A stretch of DNA of 64,000 nucleotides from positions 29,762,001 through 29,826,000 of the forward strand of contig NC_087245.1 of the NCBI RefSeq assembly GCF_037042905.1, in the 5' to 3' direction. The notes beneath the pieces were generated by a model, which saw only the letters and a program-made list of their open reading frames with translations, had not been told where the DNA came from and did not search any database. Positions within the stretch are counted from its first letter, which is position 1. Every line of letters begins with the position of its first letter. Source of the stretch: Lytechinus pictus (lineage: Eukaryota; Echinodermata; Echinoidea; Temnopleuroida; Toxopneustidae). The position numbers were made by a program, and so were the translations under genes. Positions 24,201 through 33,774 of the stretch are shown piece after piece.

Positions 24201-27200
24201 TGTATACTATATCCCTTACTGAAAATGTGTTGCTATTTGATTGGTCGAGAGCCCTTCACGGGACTAATCATAATTTCACCAGAAAAATGAAATTCATCGG
24301 ATATGAAAATAGTTCGTGACGTCAGAGTAGAATAGTTTTTTTTCTATTTTGCGTCCGACTGAAAACCACGCAATCACTTGGGCACAGCGCATGACGGACT
24401 GCCTCCACCGGGCAAGTCTTGTGATGCAACGGCGCAGACACTTTAGCAGGGGTCCGCTGAGCGCAGCGCAGCGCAATCAAACAGGTAAAAATGCAATGCT
24501 GGCTGAATCACAAACTCTGATAAATAAATGTCAATGTGAAATCGCATCTTGCTAGTTTATAATGAATCTGTATGCTGAAAATAAAATTAAAGGACAAGTC
24601 CTCCCCAACAAAAAGTTGACTTGAATAAAAAGAGAAAAATCCAACAAGCATAAAACTGAAAATTTCATCAAAATCGGATGTAAAATAAGAAAGTTATGAC
24701 ATTTTAAAGTTTCACTTAATTTCACAAAACAGTTATATGCACATCCTGGCTGGTATGCAAATGAGAAAACTATGACGTCATCCACTCACTATTTATTTTG
24801 TATTTCATTATATGAAATATAAAATATTCTAATTTTCTCCTCATTGTCCAGTGATACAACGATTAATTCCTCCCTGAACATGTGGAATTAGCATTGTTTA
24901 ATACTATATGGTTCGGTCAAGTTGGTCCTTATTGTCAAATCTATAAAAAATGAAATAGTGTATAATTCAAACAATAAAAAACAAAAGAAATAGTGAGTGA
25001 TGGACATCATCGACTGACTCATCTAGTTGTGCATATCACTTTTTTGTGAAAAATAAGCGAAACATTAAAATGTCATAACTTTCTTATATTACATCCGATT
25101 TTAATGAAATTTTCAGCATTATGCTAGTTTGATTTTTCTCTATTTATTCAAGTCAGCATTTTCCTGGGGTGGACTTGACCTTTAATGATGGCCATCATTC
25201 CATCATAGAACGATTCGGGCTGCTTGATTTTTAGTCCAGCATGGTTAGTTCACAGCCTTCATAACCGGTAAGTGGAATTAGGAGATCTATCTCACTAGTA
25301 CAGCCGATGCAGCGCGCAACACTAACCATCCTGAGTGATGCTTGGGAGCTGACGTAGCCATGCAGTCAATTCAGGAACAGCTAGCTTAATGATATGCCAA
25401 TTTTGCTTTAATTAGAGCTAAGCCGATCTAGATTTTGTTTAGATCATGGAGATGGGCCAATTAGGACTAGATTACCAATATTTTTCGTTCAAACTAATAA
25501 TTATATAAGGGATATAAAACAAATATACCGGGCGTTTCTTTCGAAATTGTAGTGGAAATCTTTTATCCTCGGTTGGTCCGGCAATGTTACTATTTTCCCT
25601 CGGGGCTCGCATCTCTTGGGAAAAATAGTAATTGCCGTACCAACCTCGGATGAAAATATTTCCACTTTACTTTCTCAAACCCGGTATATTTGTATAATAC
25701 GTACCTATGGTAGATAAGGCGACTTGACTGGTTTGGAACTTTGCACTGCGGGCATGGGTGATACATGGTGAGATTCTGCATACTGAAGTCTTTGGCAGTT
25801 GAGGTGACAGATGCAATGACATTCCGATGTCTGTAAAAAAATAAAAGAACAAGAGAGAAAGGTAATTAAGGTAAAAAAAAAGTTTTGTAAATCAAAAATA
25901 AAAAATAGAATCAAAATAACTTCTTTACTGATAAGAATGCAATTTATCAAGTGCTTCTATCCACTCTTCAGAGCCCTCATTATTACCCTGGCTTTACTCA
26001 AGCTACCATTCCGCGATGTACACACATTTCAAGAAATAAATCGTAGTGCCAGCCACCCATTTACTAAACCTGGATTGAGTGCAGCTGAATAGTCTATTGC
26101 TGGAATAAATTATAAATATGAGTGGGATTTCGACCCACCTCTGATGGAATGTACTGTTAAAACTGCCACACCGTAACAGTTAATATTTCAGTGTTTGTAA
26201 TTTTGCAAATCAAACTATTATACATGAAAAAAGAGTAACATCAAAGCATCAACTACTTACACTGTAACATTGGTGAATCCGCAAGAGAAGCAGTAGAATT
26301 CCTTCCTGTAACGCGAAGTGAAGTGCTCTTCTGTGACACCATCCAGTCTCAGGAGTGTTGGAAGGGCAGAGATGGGACTCTCCTCTTTGTTTTCTATGCA
26401 TCCAAGTTTGGGCTTCAGTATCTCAAAAAGTTTGTTCCGGAGGGTTCGAAGTAATCTAAGAGAAGTTGCAAGTTTGCCAGTACTGGTATCCCGGAGGCGA
26501 GAAGTTTGTTTGAATGCAATGCCATCAGGAGACAGAGTGGCTCTGTCTAAAAGAAGAGGATCTAAAAGTCCATCAGTCGAATATTGGGCACACAAGTTAC
26601 CGTTTGGCAGTTTTCCTTCAATGAAATCAAGAAAATTGTATGAGAGCTCTGAATGAACCAGTTTATCATTCTCTCCTGCCCTTAGGAGATCGCTCTCAAG
26701 GTATGCTGATAAAAGTTCTACATCAGAGGTATCTGCTGGTTGCTCAACAGATGTTGAGTTATTGCTGTTAGTTTGTTTACACAAATTCTGCTCGGCTGCT
26801 TCAATTACAGTCCCTGCCATATCCTGGGCCGAATCAAAACCATCACATAGCGTCCTCAATGGGGATGTTGTGCCAAGTGCTCGATGACATTGCCGAAGAC
26901 TTCTGAACTGTACAAGGAGGAGCATGCATACATCCAGCCAACACATGCTATTTTCATTTTGCCATTGTACAATACCTCTGTGAGGGAGTGGAGAGACTGT
27001 TGCAGACAAAGGAGCTTGCGGCTGTGACAGGTTGATTTGTTTGTTTGGAGGATTAGGAGCATCAAATTTTTGCAGACTTGTGACTCGTCTCTTACGCTTC
27101 CTGCACTGGATGATTTCTGAAGCTCTTCGTTCCACAACTAGATGGGAGCCAGGAGCCAGTGTTGGTAATGATGTACACTAAAAAGAATAAAATTGACAAG

Positions 27201-27875
27201 CAGTTTGTAAGTGAAAAAATAATGTTGCCTTCACTCAAGCAGATCTCAACAGAAGCTTTGTGGGTAGTATCATTTCATTTTCTATCTAAAATCACTGATA
27301 TTAGGACAAGGTTCACTGCAAATCAAAGCATTATCTGATGATTTGAGAAAATTAAACACAAAGTTTCAGTTATCTACCGTATTATATAATCCCTATATTT
27401 TCATCCACTATCTTATACTTTGAAAGGGGGAGGGGGACTTGCCACCTTCTTTCACACCACAGTAATTGCCAGAATAAATCTATGATGGTTGAATGACTGT
27501 AAATATTCTAGACTGGGGATATCTTGAGTATTGTTTTAGTTGTCTTCCTTGGTCCACTCCATTCGACACATTCTGCTCTAAAGAACGGTTATAAAACTGT
27601 CTATGACCAACAGATCCCGACTCTGGCAATTACTTTCAGGTGAAAACATTCAGAAGAACTAAACTTGAAAATGACATGAACATTCAATATCTGAGGTTGA
27701 ATCTTCTTACCTGCTCATCGTTGCACACAAGAACAGCCAGCTCGTCACTGATCTGCATGTAACTAACAGCATTCCACTCATCTCGCTTCAAACACTCCTT
27801 GCACCACTCAATGTCCTCTCTTTCTATCTCCTTCTCCAGCTCGGCGATGGGGCCATTGATGGATGCAGGTGCCAT
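12527..27875 (-). CDS. USPL1: USPL1, SUMO-specific isopeptidase (whole coding span, 5 coding exons)
   Basis: Join (minus strand): 27711-27875, 26261-27177, 25705-25830, 22496-22665, 12527-13920. All junctions have GT/AG sites and phases agree, giving 923 residues; the human protein is somewhat longer. USPL1 is a cysteine protease that removes SUMO from conjugates and is linked to Cajal bodies. Visible features: N-terminal Cys4 site (C25, C28, C51, C56), a basic RKRKRR run at 81-86, catalytic Cys in NENSMCWLD (C134), a second Cys4 site (C351, C354, C387, C390), catalytic His in NHFVIW (H450) and Asp in KCDGL (D467), then PSEIHLVGWER and a long, Ser-rich, low-complexity tail. The start is ATG at 27875 in a strong context (GTCACCATGG). 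The frame stays open 15 codons upstream to an acceptor, so an extra 5' coding exon cannot be excluded. The last intron (about 8.6 kb) is filled with mobile DNA. Confidence 0.93.
14389..14433. repeat. CCGAAC/GTTCGG degenerate hexamer cluster
   Basis: Several GCCGAAC and GGTTCGG units in 45 bp. A related cluster lies at 21449-21508, both inside the last USPL1 intron. Confidence 0.6.
14460..15933. mobile_element. 1.47-kb near-palindromic element with 4-bp target duplication
   Basis: The arms (14460 to about 15155 and about 15175 to 15933) are inverted copies of roughly 700 bp around an AT-rich centre with (TA)n runs. Ends are GGGTCATTCCAT and ATGGAATGACCC, flanked by TACT at 14456-14459 and 15934-15937. 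Each arm holds the same open frame of about 100 codons (14455-14745 minus, 15638-15952 plus). This is expected from arm identity and does not prove coding. No transposase domain is recognised. Confidence 0.8.
16110..16741. mobile_element. Fold-back element built from GGTCTTTCAG units, 4-bp target duplication
   Basis: Ends GGGGCCATTCCACAG and CTGTGGAATGGGGGCC are inverted and flanked by TAAA (16106-16109, 16742-16745). The inside is almost entirely degenerate 9-12 bp units, GGTCTTTCAG in the left half and CTGAAAGACC in the right half. Its ends resemble those of 14460-15933, which also has a 4-bp duplication. Confidence 0.75.
16840..17300. repeat. Dispersed repeat with GTGCGCAGAC motifs, copy 1
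   Basis: Phrases such as CCGACTCAAAATGGTGGAAA and GAATGAGTGCGCAGACATG recur in inexact form at 62610-62960 in TDP2 intron 1. Boundaries are approximate. Confidence 0.6.
17660..18300. repeat. Cluster of GTCCCGTACGACAC motifs
   Basis: The 14-bp motif or close variants occur near 17698, 17718, 17896, 17920 and 18282, with related forms at 17668 and 18105. The spacing is irregular, so this is not a simple tandem array. The CGTACG core is a palindrome. Confidence 0.65.
18545..18790. mobile_element. Repeat fragment starting GGGCCGTAGCTAG with GAAA-rich tract
   Basis: GGGCCGTAGCTAGAGGGGG is followed by G and C runs and a GAAA/GAAAG purine tract (18640-18780). It looks like an element end plus simple repeat. 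The open frame through it is a Lys/Glu-rich artefact. Confidence 0.4.
19088..19365 (+). mobile_element. tRNA-derived SINE (complete-looking copy)
   Basis: The head has an A box (GTGGCCCAGTGGATTAG) and a B box (GGGTTCGAATCCC) at tRNA-like spacing. The body (TTTCCTTCAGCAAGAAACTG ... AGCCGGGTAAAAG) follows and ends in (ATT)n near 19360. Related copies: 6185-6330, 22138-22404 (minus) and 25935-26168 (minus). Confidence 0.85.
19490..20452. repeat. Repeat element with about five ~170-bp units
   Basis: Each unit holds TGACCTTTGACCTTGATCAT, TGTTCAGTGATACTTGATTA and GTTTCATGAACTAG in the same order. The block starts near GGCCGTCTCACCTGCAT and ends GCTATGCAGGTGAGAC, a terminal inverted repeat, just after CGGAAAAGCGGCGCC. 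Similar arrays are, as I recall, widespread in marine invertebrates; the class is not assigned here. Confidence 0.75.
20453..21448. other. Intronic DNA, nothing recognised
   Basis: AT-rich part of the last USPL1 intron. No exon with matching phase is seen. Confidence 0.5.
21449..21508. repeat. CCGAAC hexamer cluster, copy 2
   Basis: GCCGAACCCCGAACCGAACC and following units, related to 14389-14433. Confidence 0.65.
22138..22404 (-). mobile_element. tRNA-derived SINE, minus orientation
   Basis: AATAATAATTCATAAAGCGC tail at the left. The reverse-complement B box (GGATTCGAACCC, near 22340) and A box lie near the right end. Same family as 19088-19365. It lies about 90 bp past the USPL1 exon 4 donor. 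Confidence 0.75.
22496..22665 (-). CDS. USPL1: USPL1 coding exon 4 (residues 404-459), catalytic His
   Basis: Acceptor TTTCACAACAG|AC, donor CTCCA|GTAAGT. Contains the strand YHLSCIIQYI followed by HPNHFVIWTRD, the His segment of the USPL1 triad. Confidence 0.93.
22690..24239. other. USPL1 intron 3, mostly unassigned
   Basis: AT-rich intron DNA with no exon of suitable phase and no clear element. Confidence 0.5.
24240..24490. repeat. Possible dispersed repeat with GC-rich right part
   Basis: GATTGGTCGAGAGCCCTTCA through GCGCAGCGCAGCGCAATC is more GC-rich than its surroundings and contains GTGACGTCAGAG. Overlapping frames on both strands are not supported as genes. Confidence 0.3.
24591..25181. 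mobile_element. TTAA-flanked MITE, copy 1
   Basis: Inverted ends AGGACAAGTCC and GGACTTGACCT are each bordered by TTAA (24587-24590 and 25182-25185). The inner arms mirror each other: AAATCGGATGTAAAATAAGA on the left, and CTTATATTACATCCGATTTT on the right. TTAA flanks suggest a piggyBac-type mover. No ORF. Confidence 0.75.
25520..25692. mobile_element. Hairpin element next to USPL1 exon 3 donor
   Basis: Ends CAAATATACCGGG and CCCGGTATATTTG are inverted. The arms also pair TATCCTCGGTTGGTCCGGCAA with its counterpart near 25640. The right end stops 11 bp from the exon 3 donor (25704), so the hairpin occupies intron positions +12 to +184. A partial relative is at about 50728-50800. Confidence 0.75.
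25705..25830 (-). CDS. USPL1: USPL1 coding exon 3 (residues 362-402), zinc CPQC
   Basis: Acceptor TTTTTTTACAG|AC, donor CATAG|GTACGT. Exact phase match to both neighbours picks this frame (ending QSSRLIYH) over two other open frames. HPCPQCK completes the Cys4 zinc site of the peptidase domain. Confidence 0.9.
   Translation of the reverse strand, partial: TSECHCICHLNCQRLQYAESHHVSPMPAVQSSKPVKSPYLP
25935..26168 (-). mobile_element. Decayed SINE, minus orientation
   Basis: CTCATTATTACCCTGGCTTTACTCAAGC and later words match the tail and body of the SINE at 22138-22404 with many changes. The B box is degraded. Confidence 0.55.
26261..27177 (-). CDS. USPL1: USPL1 coding exon 2 (residues 56-361), catalytic Cys
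   Basis: Acceptor TTCTTTTTAG|TG, donor GT|GTAAGT. It completes the first Cys4 site (C56), then carries the basic run, WQNENSMCWLD with the nucleophile C134, and the CFSC half of the second zinc site near its end. Confidence 0.93.
27711..27875 (-). CDS. USPL1: USPL1 coding exon 1 (residues 1-55)
   Basis: Starts at ATG 27875. The exon itself probably begins at 27920 after a CACTTCATTAG acceptor; the in-frame stretch before the ATG encodes an Arg/Lys-rich run. It carries CKEC and a following Cys of the N-terminal zinc site. Donor CAG|GTAAGA, phase 0. Confidence 0.85.
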
Positions 27876-27920
27876 GGTGACCTTTTTCTTACGCCCCCTT
27901 CTTCGGCGACATTTGCCCAC

Positions 27921-29214
27921 CTAATGAAGTGAAAAGAAAAGAACATGCAAAGTCAAAACCTGCTTCAGGAATTGTGTCACTTAGTTATCATTAAACAAAC
28001 CCTAAATCTTAAAATTAACATGGAATTATTTTGGGTTTTTGTTCAAGAGAAATAAATGAACTTTATGATCCAGCATAACCCATCATTTTCCTAGTATACA
28101 ATGCATAAGTGTAATTCATGATAAAAGGATACGTACATGTTGCTTGGGGTTGCGTTATAAAATATGGATTAAGTAAATTGTGTTGTACAAGGCTATATAT
28201 AAAGCTATTAAAAAGTAAATCTATCTTGGTCACAGCTCAGATTTTTTTCAAACCACAGTAGCTGAATTGGTCTACCTCTACTCACTATACAGTACATTTC
28301 AGAAACATGAATGTTCTACTTCAAACAAAGATTTCTGTCTAAAATTGTTTGGATTTCTTACTTTAATAGTTTTAATCTGCCATGTGTAACCAGTCCACTA
28401 AAGTATAAGGTCTCAAATCAAAGAGGGGATTCCACTAATTCCATTAGTGTCAAAATTAGAAACCGAAGTATAATTGATTGATAAATAAAATCCCATGGAT
28501 TTGTATGAGCGTCAAGTCATATAAGTTTTTTTATTATTTTGTTATCACAAATTTGCACAAATCTTCAACCTTGAAGGCAGTCACAGAATTGCATTTCCAT
28601 TACTTTTGTGAAATGTACAAACAATTGTACAAAAATGTACAAACAATCTGCAGAGTGCGCTTTGACCATGTTGACGGATATGCTACACAGGGCGACACAG
28701 GTATAAACTGTAACAATCATTGATGGTAATCAATTGTCACCTTTTTATAAATACATGTAGTGTTATTCTGCATTGATTGAATCACTGAATACTCAATTCT
28801 TTTTTAGCTATCTGCAGGTGAAGTGTACTTCTTTGCTGACACAGCAGAATGACTTTGTAAATGTAATAGCAACAATAGTTTTGCCTTGCATTTGCATTCA
28901 AGCACTGACAATATATTCATAGTGGGACTACCATTGGGCAGTGAAATGCATAGGCTAGATATTATACTATCAGTTAGCACTGCTACCGGAACATGCACAT
29001 ATCCGCAGAACCAGCACTGCAAAAGTACATGTATAAGAAATATACCCCTGCATAATTATTCTTCACATATCAAGACCAAACACAACTTGATTTGTCGAAG
29101 CTACTTTTGGCTTTGAGACACAACATTCAGTCACAAAGCTAAGCTGCTTTTTCGTATTGTCCATTAACATGTATCTAGCATTGCAAAAATATGCAAATGA
29201 CCTTTTTATGTATT
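27921..29214. other. USPL1 upstream or first-intron DNA
   Basis: No further coding exon with a phase-0 donor is convincing. If a 5' untranslated exon exists it probably lies further upstream near 29.8-30.2 kb. Confidence 0.4.
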
Positions 29215-29420
29215 CCTTATCGTAATGTACCATCTCCAATGTATTGACCTTTGACCTTACCGCCTTTGGCAGGCTAGGCTTGATATCAGCCATGCAGACA
29301 GATGTACAGACGGACCAACAGACGGACCTAATGCTGCCCTTGCAGTTGGTAACGTGAGACCAAGTTAATGGTCATCAAACACGCGGGACCAAAAGAAGTG
29401 GGACCATACCACACTTCTTT
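29215..29420. repeat. Dispersed repeat tail
   Basis: TTGACCTTTGACCTTACCGCC leads into ACAGACGGACCAACAGACGG units. This resembles the ends of common marine-invertebrate repeats. Boundaries are uncertain. Confidence 0.4.
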
Positions 29421-30029
29421 GTGTGGTTAAGGCGACGGCTTCTTCTTCCTGAGCTCTTTGCTCCACAGGCAAAAAAATACAGCCAGAGGAGCTATAATAA
29501 AAGAGAAAGTGTCAAACATGTTTTAGACAAAAATCAACAACATACAGCACTCTATAGGCCTGAACAACCATCACAGTATATAAATAATCAATGAATTATG
29601 TGATATCAGCACAAATACCGGTACACCACTGACATACTTGCAGACAAACCACAGCCACGACTAAGAAACATAAGAGTAGGCCTAAATTCAGTGATAATTG
29701 TAGTGAAAAATCAAATATTAATGACACTGTCATGTTTTTTAATGATTGAATACTATAAATCACTGGTTGAAAATGAATCGCTGAACTTACAAAAATACAG
29801 TCAATATTCTATTTAAAAAAACATAAAAAAAGCTAGGAAGCACCATATCAACCCATTGCCGGCATTGGCAATATTGAACTGCAATTGCATCTCATGGCTA
29901 AAACTGAGATCACATGATGAAACTTCAACAAAATATAATAATCTTTAATATCAAGTTAGATTAAAAAACATCATTGGCACTCGCATTGCAGCGCCTTGCG
30001 GATGAATTTTACTTTTTTTCTTTAGAACT

Positions 30030-30084
30030 GCGATAGGCTGATAAATATCATACTATACAATTCATGATATTTATCGGCCGATGC
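30030..30084. repeat. 55-bp hairpin upstream of USPL1
   Basis: GGCTGATAAATATCAT and ATGATATTTATCGGCC form an inverted repeat around a 12-bp AT loop. Confidence 0.7.
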
Positions 30085-30172
30085 AAGTATTTTTTAAAAT
30101 CTAGGTTGGCACTGCTCATGATTTTGCCGTCCTCTATAGACGCATTGCGTCGCTAGGATGCAATCACAAAGA

Positions 30173-30182
30173 CAAGATGGCG
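30173..30182 (-). promoter_or_regulatory. YY1-type site, possible USPL1 promoter
   Basis: The minus strand reads CGCCATCTTG, a full YY1 consensus in the sense often found just after the start site of TATA-less genes. It lies about 2.3 kb upstream of the USPL1 start codon. A link to USPL1 is inference; no linking exon was found. Confidence 0.35.
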
Positions 30183-30618
30183 ACAATAACATACAAGTAA
30201 AACGCTCTTCTACTTTTAATGTTTTTTCATTGCATTTCAGCGTCACTTTATAACAAAAACTAACAATTTTTGGCCGTTGCCAACCAACATTTTTGCCCAT
30301 TTACATAAGTGTTAACATAACATTCTAAACATAACTAGCAGTTTGGCGCATTATTATTATACTTGTTATAGTTGCCCAATTCGTCGGTGCGTGTGAGCCA
30401 ATAGTATCCCGACCCAGGCTTCAAGGAGAGTAAGCCTACGTGTATAGTAGATGACTTTTACTCTCCAGAAGCCTCAAGGCTCTGAGTATAATTCATTAAT
30501 TGATGGCATGCTATGAATATGATGATGAAGCAAACACCTCATTTCTCAAATTTATTTTTTTGTAACATACCTAGGTAGGCCCTATTTCATCGAATGAATG
30601 GCGGCCACACGATTGCAA

Positions 30619-30870
30619 GCCGTCTGTGTACGAGGAGAAATAAAAAAATGTTTTTGAAATCCTCGAAACAGACGGCTGCCAGCTGTCTAGGCCAGGCAGG
30701 GCCGCGCCCTTCGGCTTTTGCGAGGCCGAGGGAAGATAAAAATTTCTCGTTTTAATCTATTCTAGATTCTAAATTTCTACATTTTTCTAGACAGCTGGCA
30801 TGTTGGCAGCCGTCTGTTTCGAGGAGTTTTTTTTTATTTTTTAAATTTCTCCTCATACAGAGTGAAGCCA
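30619..30870. repeat. Inverted repeat around CAGACGGCTGCCAGCTGTCT
   Basis: The left arm includes CGAGGAGAAAT and CGAAACAGACGGCTGCCAGC. The right arm includes TTGGCAGCCGTCTGTTTCGA and ATTTCTCCTC. The spacer holds GCCGCGCCCTTCGGC. A fold-back element is likely. Confidence 0.7.
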
Positions 30871-31304
30871 ACGGAGTTCAGCTGGACAACCAACATAACA
30901 GAGACCGAAGCTTTAGTTTTGGTCTACTACAATTCTAAGTTAGACCTAGTCTAGGGTAGGCTACTTTACAGAAAATATCAGTGAAAATGGGTAGTTTAAA
31001 CGTCCAAACGTATGTTATAGTTATTGACACAAAGCAGCGCGGACGGAGTCAATGGGGAAATTGAACGTTTTGGGCCAAGTTTGAACCCTTTTTTTCTAAT
31101 TTCATTTACATGTTGGAATAACAAGACTTGTCTGAATGATCCGATTAGTACCACTTATTTTAATCAAGTAGGCCTAGGGCCTAAGTGATTTTAATATTTA
31201 TAAAACGAAGGAGATTTTTTTTTTTGTCTTCATTGGGGTCCCTAGTTATACTTAGTCTTGAGGACGCAATGATGATGATTTTTACAATAATGAAATATGG
31301 TATC

Positions 31305-31767
31305 AGGACAACTACCCCCTGGACAATCACCCCCCGGACAACTACCCCCCGGACAATTACCCCCCAAGGACAATTACCCCCCCGGACATTTACCCCCCGG
31401 ACAATTACCCCCTGAGGACAACTACCCCCCGAGGACAATTACCCCCCGGACAACTACCCCCCGGACAATTACCCCCCCGGACAACTACCCCCCGGACAAT
31501 TACCCCCCGGACAACTACCCCCCCCGAGGACAATTACCCCCCGGACAATTACCCCCCGGACAATTACCCCCCGGACAACTACCCCCCGGACAATTACCCC
31601 CCGGACAACTACCCCCCGGACAACTACCCCCCGGACAATTACCCCCCGGACAACTACCCCCCCGGACAACTACCCCCCGGACAACTACCCCCCGGACAAT
31701 TACCCCCCGGACAACTACCCCCCGGACAATTACCCCCCGGACAACTACCCCCCGGACAATTACCCCC
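31305..31767 (+). repeat. 15-bp minisatellite array 1 (GGACAAYTACCCCCC)
   Basis: About 30 head-to-tail copies alternating between CAACTA and CAATTA forms, with some units gaining a C or GA. The complementary strand presents a G6 run every 15 bp. Because 15 is divisible by 3, long open frames run through it on both strands (GQLPP-type repeats); they are not genes. Confidence 0.95.
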
Positions 31768-31899
31768 TATATAGACAAAGGGAGTGCACAGAGTCATACG
31801 TCGGAAATAAGAGTTAAAATAAGAGGGAGACGAGTGAAAAAAAAAAGGTCAGGGGATGACTTGGAAAATGATTAAAAAATATATTTCATGTCACTATAT

Positions 31900-32900
31900 T
31901 AATTTTTTTCGCTCGCGCTTCGGGCTCGCATAGCCTGTTCGATGAGATACACATCTTGCTAAATAGGCTGATATGTAGCTTAAAATGTCAAGTTTTGAAG
32001 TCGATATTACAAAGCATATTTCAGCTCGGACATTATTCATAATTTTGTTTGATTTACAAACTGATTTTTAAGTGCTCTGTTTAATGTCCGTTTTATGGTG
32101 TGAATATAACTTGCAGCTTGCGCTATGCGCTAGAATTATTTGATTTGCCAAATTATATAACAAACTACTTAAAACCCCCCTTTTATGACAGTTTACCAAA
32201 AATTTCGTCTCACGATTTGCGCTCGCATTTTTGTTAAAAATATATCAACTCACAAATCCTATTCATGATTACAAAAGTGCTTAAAATATCCAGTTTTCAG
32301 GCCTCCGTGTCAACACATTTTACTCACTCATTTAGGCTTATTACATTAATAAATATGATAATGAAATTTTCATGAATTCTTAATGACTAAATTGTCCCTT
32401 TTCAGAAAAGAATATCGACAATATCACAGTTTCGTATGTTTCATATCGCGCTCAGGAAGAGGAATAAGAAAGTTGTCATCATTTTCATATGATGACAAAA
32501 TGTCCTTAGACCTAGAATGTCCAGGTCCTAGGTCAAAATAATAATGAAGATATCATTTATTAAGTGCTTTCCACATCCACTTCACAATTTCCATACACAA
32601 TGCTTTAGATAGTGCTCAAATTCACCATTTTCATACCGGAATATCAAGTATTTTCCGCTCGCGCTTCGCGCTCGCATTGCTTTTTCGATGAGATTAATAT
32701 CTTGCTCAATATAGGCTGATATGGAGCTTAAAATATCAAGTTTCGAAGTCAATATACAAAACATATTTCATCTCGGATATCGAGCTTTCATTATTTTTTA
32801 ATTTACAAATTGATTTTTCAAGTGCTCTGTAAAATGTCCGTTTTATGGTCTAAATATTAATATTTTCAGCTCACGGTGCTCGGTCGCATTATTTGATTTG
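31900..32900. repeat. GCTCGCGCTTCGCGCTCGCA-type repeats between the two arrays
   Basis: Motif copies near 31911, 32118, 32208, 32657 and 32869, some decayed. The stretches after 31911 and 32657 are direct repeats about 745 bp apart (GCTGATATGTAGCTTAAAAT versus GCTGATATGGAGCTTAAAAT). The same motif fills the hAT-like element at 4857-6035. Confidence 0.7.
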
Positions 32901-33085
32901 CATAGGCCTACTTCTTTATAAATTCTTACAAACCGTCCTTAAAATGCACCTTAAACGAATTGTATACTATCATGATTGCCAATTTGTATAGAAAAAACAC
33001 TGTATTTGACTATGTCATATTGTTTACAATTTAGTAAATTTGGTACTTAATTTCCTTCTTTAATGTTTAATTGCTTTCACCCAAG

Positions 33086-33140
33086 AATAATACACACAAA
33101 CACACCTTGTAATTTACAAGGTGTTCTTGTGTGTATTATC
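33086..33140. repeat. Hairpin with ACACAC arms
   Basis: AATACACACAAACACACCTT and its inverted counterpart flank GTAATTTAC. The arms are about 25 bp with one or two mismatches. Confidence 0.8.
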
Positions 33141-33774
33141 TTTGCATAAAGTTTTTTAGCTAACTGTATTAAGTTATAAAGCCACATCTTAATCTGGAAT
33201 GTGCACCAATTGTTTCATAATTCTTAGCTTCTTGTTAGTTGAACTGTTAAAAAAACAGATTTATAGGTCTACTTGACAGTGTTAGTGTTCATAGTTGCGT
33301 TATCGACTTTCAATTTTTCTACCTATTAAGGTGGTTTTTTTTACGTTTTATCTATTTGCCTGATTTCTTACCTGAAATTAAACCCAAAATAAATATTTAA
33401 AAAAATCAGATCAGTTGGAATCAGGGATATTCAGCATATGTGATTATTATGACTAATCGTGTTCAATTGTTCTATGAAAACTTAGAATGAGGGCCAGTTT
33501 ACAAATTTTCTGATGTATATATGCATAGCCAAACGGGAGGTTTCGGGTGCAAGCCCCCCCCCCCCCATTTTTCATGATGCAGAAGGCGCCGCTAAACAAA
33601 AACAAAAAAGTAAAAAAGAAGAAAGTGAGAAAACAGGAGAAAGAGCAATATAAAAGAGAAAGAAAAAGTTATTAACGTAAGATAAAGTAGAAACCTGTGC
33701 CACCAACCAAAACTTACAATGGGTCCCGCCTTATTCTAACATTGATGCTGGAGAGAAGGGGGTATTTTCTGAAG

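Noticed and set aside
25705-25950. 81-codon frame across USPL1 exon 3 in another phase
   Set aside because: Exon 2 ends and exon 4 begins in phases that require the frame with HPCPQCK; this frame would break the protein.
31297-31875. Open frame of 192 codons (GQLPP repeats) and similar frames at 33714-34418 on the other strand
   Set aside because: They are products of a 15-bp tandem repeat, which is divisible by three and stays open on both strands. There is no splice context or flanking domain.
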